NCBI GenBank assembly: GCA_007133365.1 | Contig: SLMV01000059.1 | Location: 1 to 9,043 of the forward strand | Reading direction: 5' to 3' | Source: Clostridia bacterium | Lineage (GTDB): Bacteria; Bacillota; Sulfobacillia; SLMV01 | Length of the DNA stretch: 9,043 nucleotides | Part shown: piece by piece, positions 7,601 through 9,043 of the stretch | How the letters are laid out: each line of letters begins with the position of its first letter | Position numbering within the stretch: position 1 is the first letter of the stretch | The notes under the pieces: generated by a model | Told to the model about the DNA's origin: nothing | Database searches by the model: none | The model's input: the letters and a program-made list of their open reading frames with translations, nothing else | Made by a program: the position numbers and the translations under genes

Positions 7601-7860
7601 ATGTGGTTGACTTAATCCGAGATGGAAGCGTGGACGTGGTCATCAATTGTCTTACCAAGGGAAAACTGCCAAAGCGAGACGGCTTTAAGATCCGACGTGC
7701 GGCGGCGGAAATGAATATCCCTTGCATCACGTCCCTTGATACGGCACGAGTCATCCTGGACGTAATGATGAATTTGAATCAGGAGAGCGCTTTTTCATCA
7801 CTCGCCCTACAAGATTACCTAAAACTGGGGATGCCGATGCGTTCGCCCGAGAAGGTCTAG
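4615..7860 (+). CDS. carB: Carbamoyl-phosphate synthetase large (ammonia-dependent) subunit
   Basis: A 1081-residue enzyme that uses two ATP, bicarbonate and ammonia to make carbamoyl phosphate. It shows the full duplicated layout. The first half begins [21 protein letters not shown] (10-30) and has ATP-grasp residues R129, R169, the loop YTMGGTGGG (172-180), E215, H243, and E298/N300 in [11 protein letters not shown]. An oligomerisation region follows at about 400-550. The second half begins [19 protein letters not shown] (557-575), with [11 protein letters not shown] (710-720), H782 and E835/N837. The C-terminal MGS-like allosteric domain (about 940-1070) has TAGTAQAL (970-977), K989 in TINKI, and [13 protein letters not shown] (1011-1023). 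No key residue is missing, and length is close to the usual 1060-1080. It ends at TAG 7858-7860 with no obvious T-rich terminator behind it. Confidence 0.98.
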   Translation: [1081 protein letters not shown]

Positions 7861-8308
7861 GAATCGGCCACGTACGTCGAATGCAAAGCCGCCGGGGTTC
7901 GGATTATCCGGCGAATCCAAAACTAAGGCAAGCAAACTATCAAGCCGAGTGATCGTTCTATCCCCCGGCCGCTCGAGCGGCCGTAGGAAATTCGTGGGCA
8001 CGTATCGTAAGAAGGGGCTTCCCTATGGACTGGTATTCTAAATTCCCGTGCCATGACCGGTGGCATCCGGCATGCCGATCAGCAGTTCTTTACATGCCAG
8101 ACTCGCATCCCTAAATCTTTGCCCCTTGGGACGGTATTGAACGCTCGGTTGGACAATCAAAACCCGCTTTCACCTCAATTTGTTGAAATTGCCGCCGACT
8201 CATGGAATTTCAGCTCTCTTGAGCATTTCAAACGCAATCTCGTTGATCCACCCTCGCCCATCATTTCGCCAAAACGAAAAACAACGAAACCTTGCTCATT
8301 TCAAAGCC
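7861..8308. other. 448-bp region without a convincing gene, between convergent carB and the DUF6282-type gene
   Basis: Open frames here are short and lack good ribosome binding sites or recognisable motifs. Hairpin-forming sequences are CGCCGG/CCGGCG (7890-7895 with 7908-7913, loop 12) just after carB, an 18-bp palindrome at 7966-7983, and GGCAT/ATGCC near 8062-8076. None is followed by a T-run, so no clear terminator can be named for carB. A minus-strand frame at 8200-8295 reads like coding sequence for a short stretch (ending WINEIAFEMLKRAEIP) but has no start. It could be a decayed gene remnant. No tRNA or insertion-sequence ends were seen. Confidence 0.5.
7966..7983. repeat. Perfect 18-bp GC-rich palindrome
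   Basis: CGGCCGCTCGAGCGGCCG is its own reverse complement. As RNA from either strand it forms a 7-bp stem (CGGCCGC/GCGGCCG) with a TCGA loop. It lies about 105 bp after carB. It could be a terminator-like stem, a dimeric protein site, or, since it equals CGGCCG-CTCGAG-CGGCCG, a cloning-linker trace. The flanking bases do not complete NotI sites, which argues against a standard NotI linker. Confidence 0.6.
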
Positions 8309-9043
8309 TTATTTGATGACGCCCAAGAGCCGCCCGGGATTGGTGGCACTAACCTTTCGGATTTCTTCATCGGACAAGCCAAGATCCATTAAACAGGCGA
8401 TGAACTCACGCATTCCTTCGACCGGTGTCGGGAGCGTATAAACGCCAAAATCGGTCCCGATAATGAAGTGATCGGCGCCGAAGGTTTTGATCTCGTCGGC
8501 CACTCGCGCCACCCCCCGTGCCGAAGGACCTTGCAGTCCCTCGTCCATGGCCCGATACTTTTCTTCCACATAATAGTGAGTTTTGGGGATGGGGGTGGTA
8601 TGAGTATGCGCGGCGAGAAGTCGTTCGAGGTAGACGCCGGCATCAATGGCTGCGCCGATCTCCGCATCCGACATGTTTTCGACCACCGCGTTGGAGACCA
8701 CCACCCGGTCAATATTGTACTCATGACTCAGTTCAATAAGGCGAAACGCTTCCTCATTGGAAACATGACCCGTCACCAAATACACGTCCGGGTGATCGGC
8801 GATCAGTTGAAGGATTTCATCAAGATAGCGGTCCGGCTTGCCTAAAGGGATCTGTATACAGCGCGATAATTCATCCTCGGCAAATTCCGGATAACGCTCG
8901 CTGAGTGTCACCCATTCCCCGTTTTCATAACGCCCTTCGCGACTTGCCTGAAAAAAAGTGGAATGAGCGCCGAAACTCACGAAACGCGCTCCGGACCCAT
9001 AATAAAGAGCGGTTCTAACGGCTCTGGGATTCATACCGCCGAA
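8309..9043 (-). CDS. Amidohydrolase-like protein, probable DUF6282 family, cut by the right edge
   Basis: At least 244 residues are visible, ending at TAA (8309-8311). The frame remains open to the window edge. An ATG at 9034 exists, but it falls inside the conserved-looking FGGMNPRAVRTAL and has no ribosome binding site in view, so the real start is outside. The protein shows the alternating strand/helix pattern of a TIM-barrel metal-dependent hydrolase. Numbering from that ATG, candidate metal or catalytic residues are H24 (FGAHSTFF), H90 (VTGHVSNEEA) and D195 (IIGTDFGVY). The tail, SDEEIRKVSATNPGRLLGV, resembles the C-terminal helix of amidohydrolases. The N-terminal metal motif (HxH) would lie off the window. 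I match it to DUF6282 from memory of the GGMNP and TGH(V/L)S patterns. The substrate is unknown. It converges on carB and has no visible partner. Confidence 0.7.
   Translation of the reverse strand, partial: FGGMNPRAVRTALYYGSGARFVSFGAHSTFFQASREGRYENGEWVTLSERYPEFAEDELSRCIQIPLGKPDRYLDEILQLIADHPDVYLVTGHVSNEEAFRLIELSHEYNIDRVVVSNAVVENMSDAEIGAAIDAGVYLERLLAAHTHTTPIPKTHYYVEEKYRAMDEGLQGPSARGVARVADEIKTFGADHFIIGTDFGVYTLPTPVEGMREFIACLMDLGLSDEEIRKVSATNPGRLLGVIK

Noticed and set aside
7890..7918. tRNA-like T-arm after carB (GGTTCGGATT)
   Set aside because: The loop is 12 bases rather than 7, and no acceptor, D or anticodon arm can be built around it.
7966..7983. Palindrome as a carB intrinsic terminator
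   Set aside because: The stem is strong, but neither strand has a following T-run, and it is over 100 bp from the stop codon. It was left as a palindrome of unknown role.
8053..8316. Plus-strand open frame of 87 codons after carB
   Set aside because: No ribosome binding site, no recognisable motif, and its end runs into the antisense of the amidohydrolase-like gene.
8468..8845. Plus-strand open frame of 125 codons
   Set aside because: It lies wholly opposite the amidohydrolase-like gene, whose own frame shows coherent TIM-barrel features; it is a complement-strand shadow.

Overview
The window looks like chromosomal DNA from a moderately GC-rich bacterium, most likely a member of the Bacillota or a relative. 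Pointers are the strong AGGAGG-type ribosome binding sites, an FprA-type flavodiiron protein, and a PyrR-type RNA hairpin in front of carA, a regulator typical of Gram-positives. A Sulfobacillus-like lineage would fit the protein flavour, but that is only an impression. Gene content looks like ordinary metabolism. I see no phage, insertion sequence, CRISPR array, tRNA or rRNA.

Layout. Positions 3-410 (+) hold the C-terminal end of an unrecognised, beta-rich protein. It converges on a flavodiiron protein gene (465-1661, -), and a strong inverted repeat between the two is a likely shared terminator. A 169-bp spacer separates the flavodiiron gene from a divergent MATE-family efflux transporter (1831-3276, +). 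After a 247-bp intergenic region come carA (3524-4630, +) and carB (4615-7860, +), which overlap by 16 bases and encode the two subunits of glutamine-dependent carbamoyl-phosphate synthetase. A 448-bp stretch with no convincing gene follows; it contains a perfect 18-bp palindrome. The window ends inside a convergent minus-strand gene (8309 to the right edge) for a probable amidohydrolase-like protein of the DUF6282 type.

The most interesting part is the carA leader. A good promoter (TTGACA, 17 bp, TACCAT) places the transcript start near 3392. Only about 10 bases later comes a hairpin whose upper stem and six-base loop (CAGCGA, followed by GG) match the PyrR-binding-loop consensus. Its lower stem covers a strong Shine-Dalgarno sequence. 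That Shine-Dalgarno does not belong to carA. It precedes a start-stop pair (ATG TGA) and an overlapping GTG that opens a reading frame running into carA. No intrinsic terminator is visible in the leader. This suggests that PyrR controls carAB through translation of a leader ORF rather than by classical attenuation.

Functionally, carA supplies ammonia from glutamine and carB builds carbamoyl phosphate for pyrimidine and possibly arginine synthesis. The flavodiiron protein probably detoxifies O2 or NO, and the MATE protein exports small molecules. Nothing ties these last two to carAB beyond adjacency.
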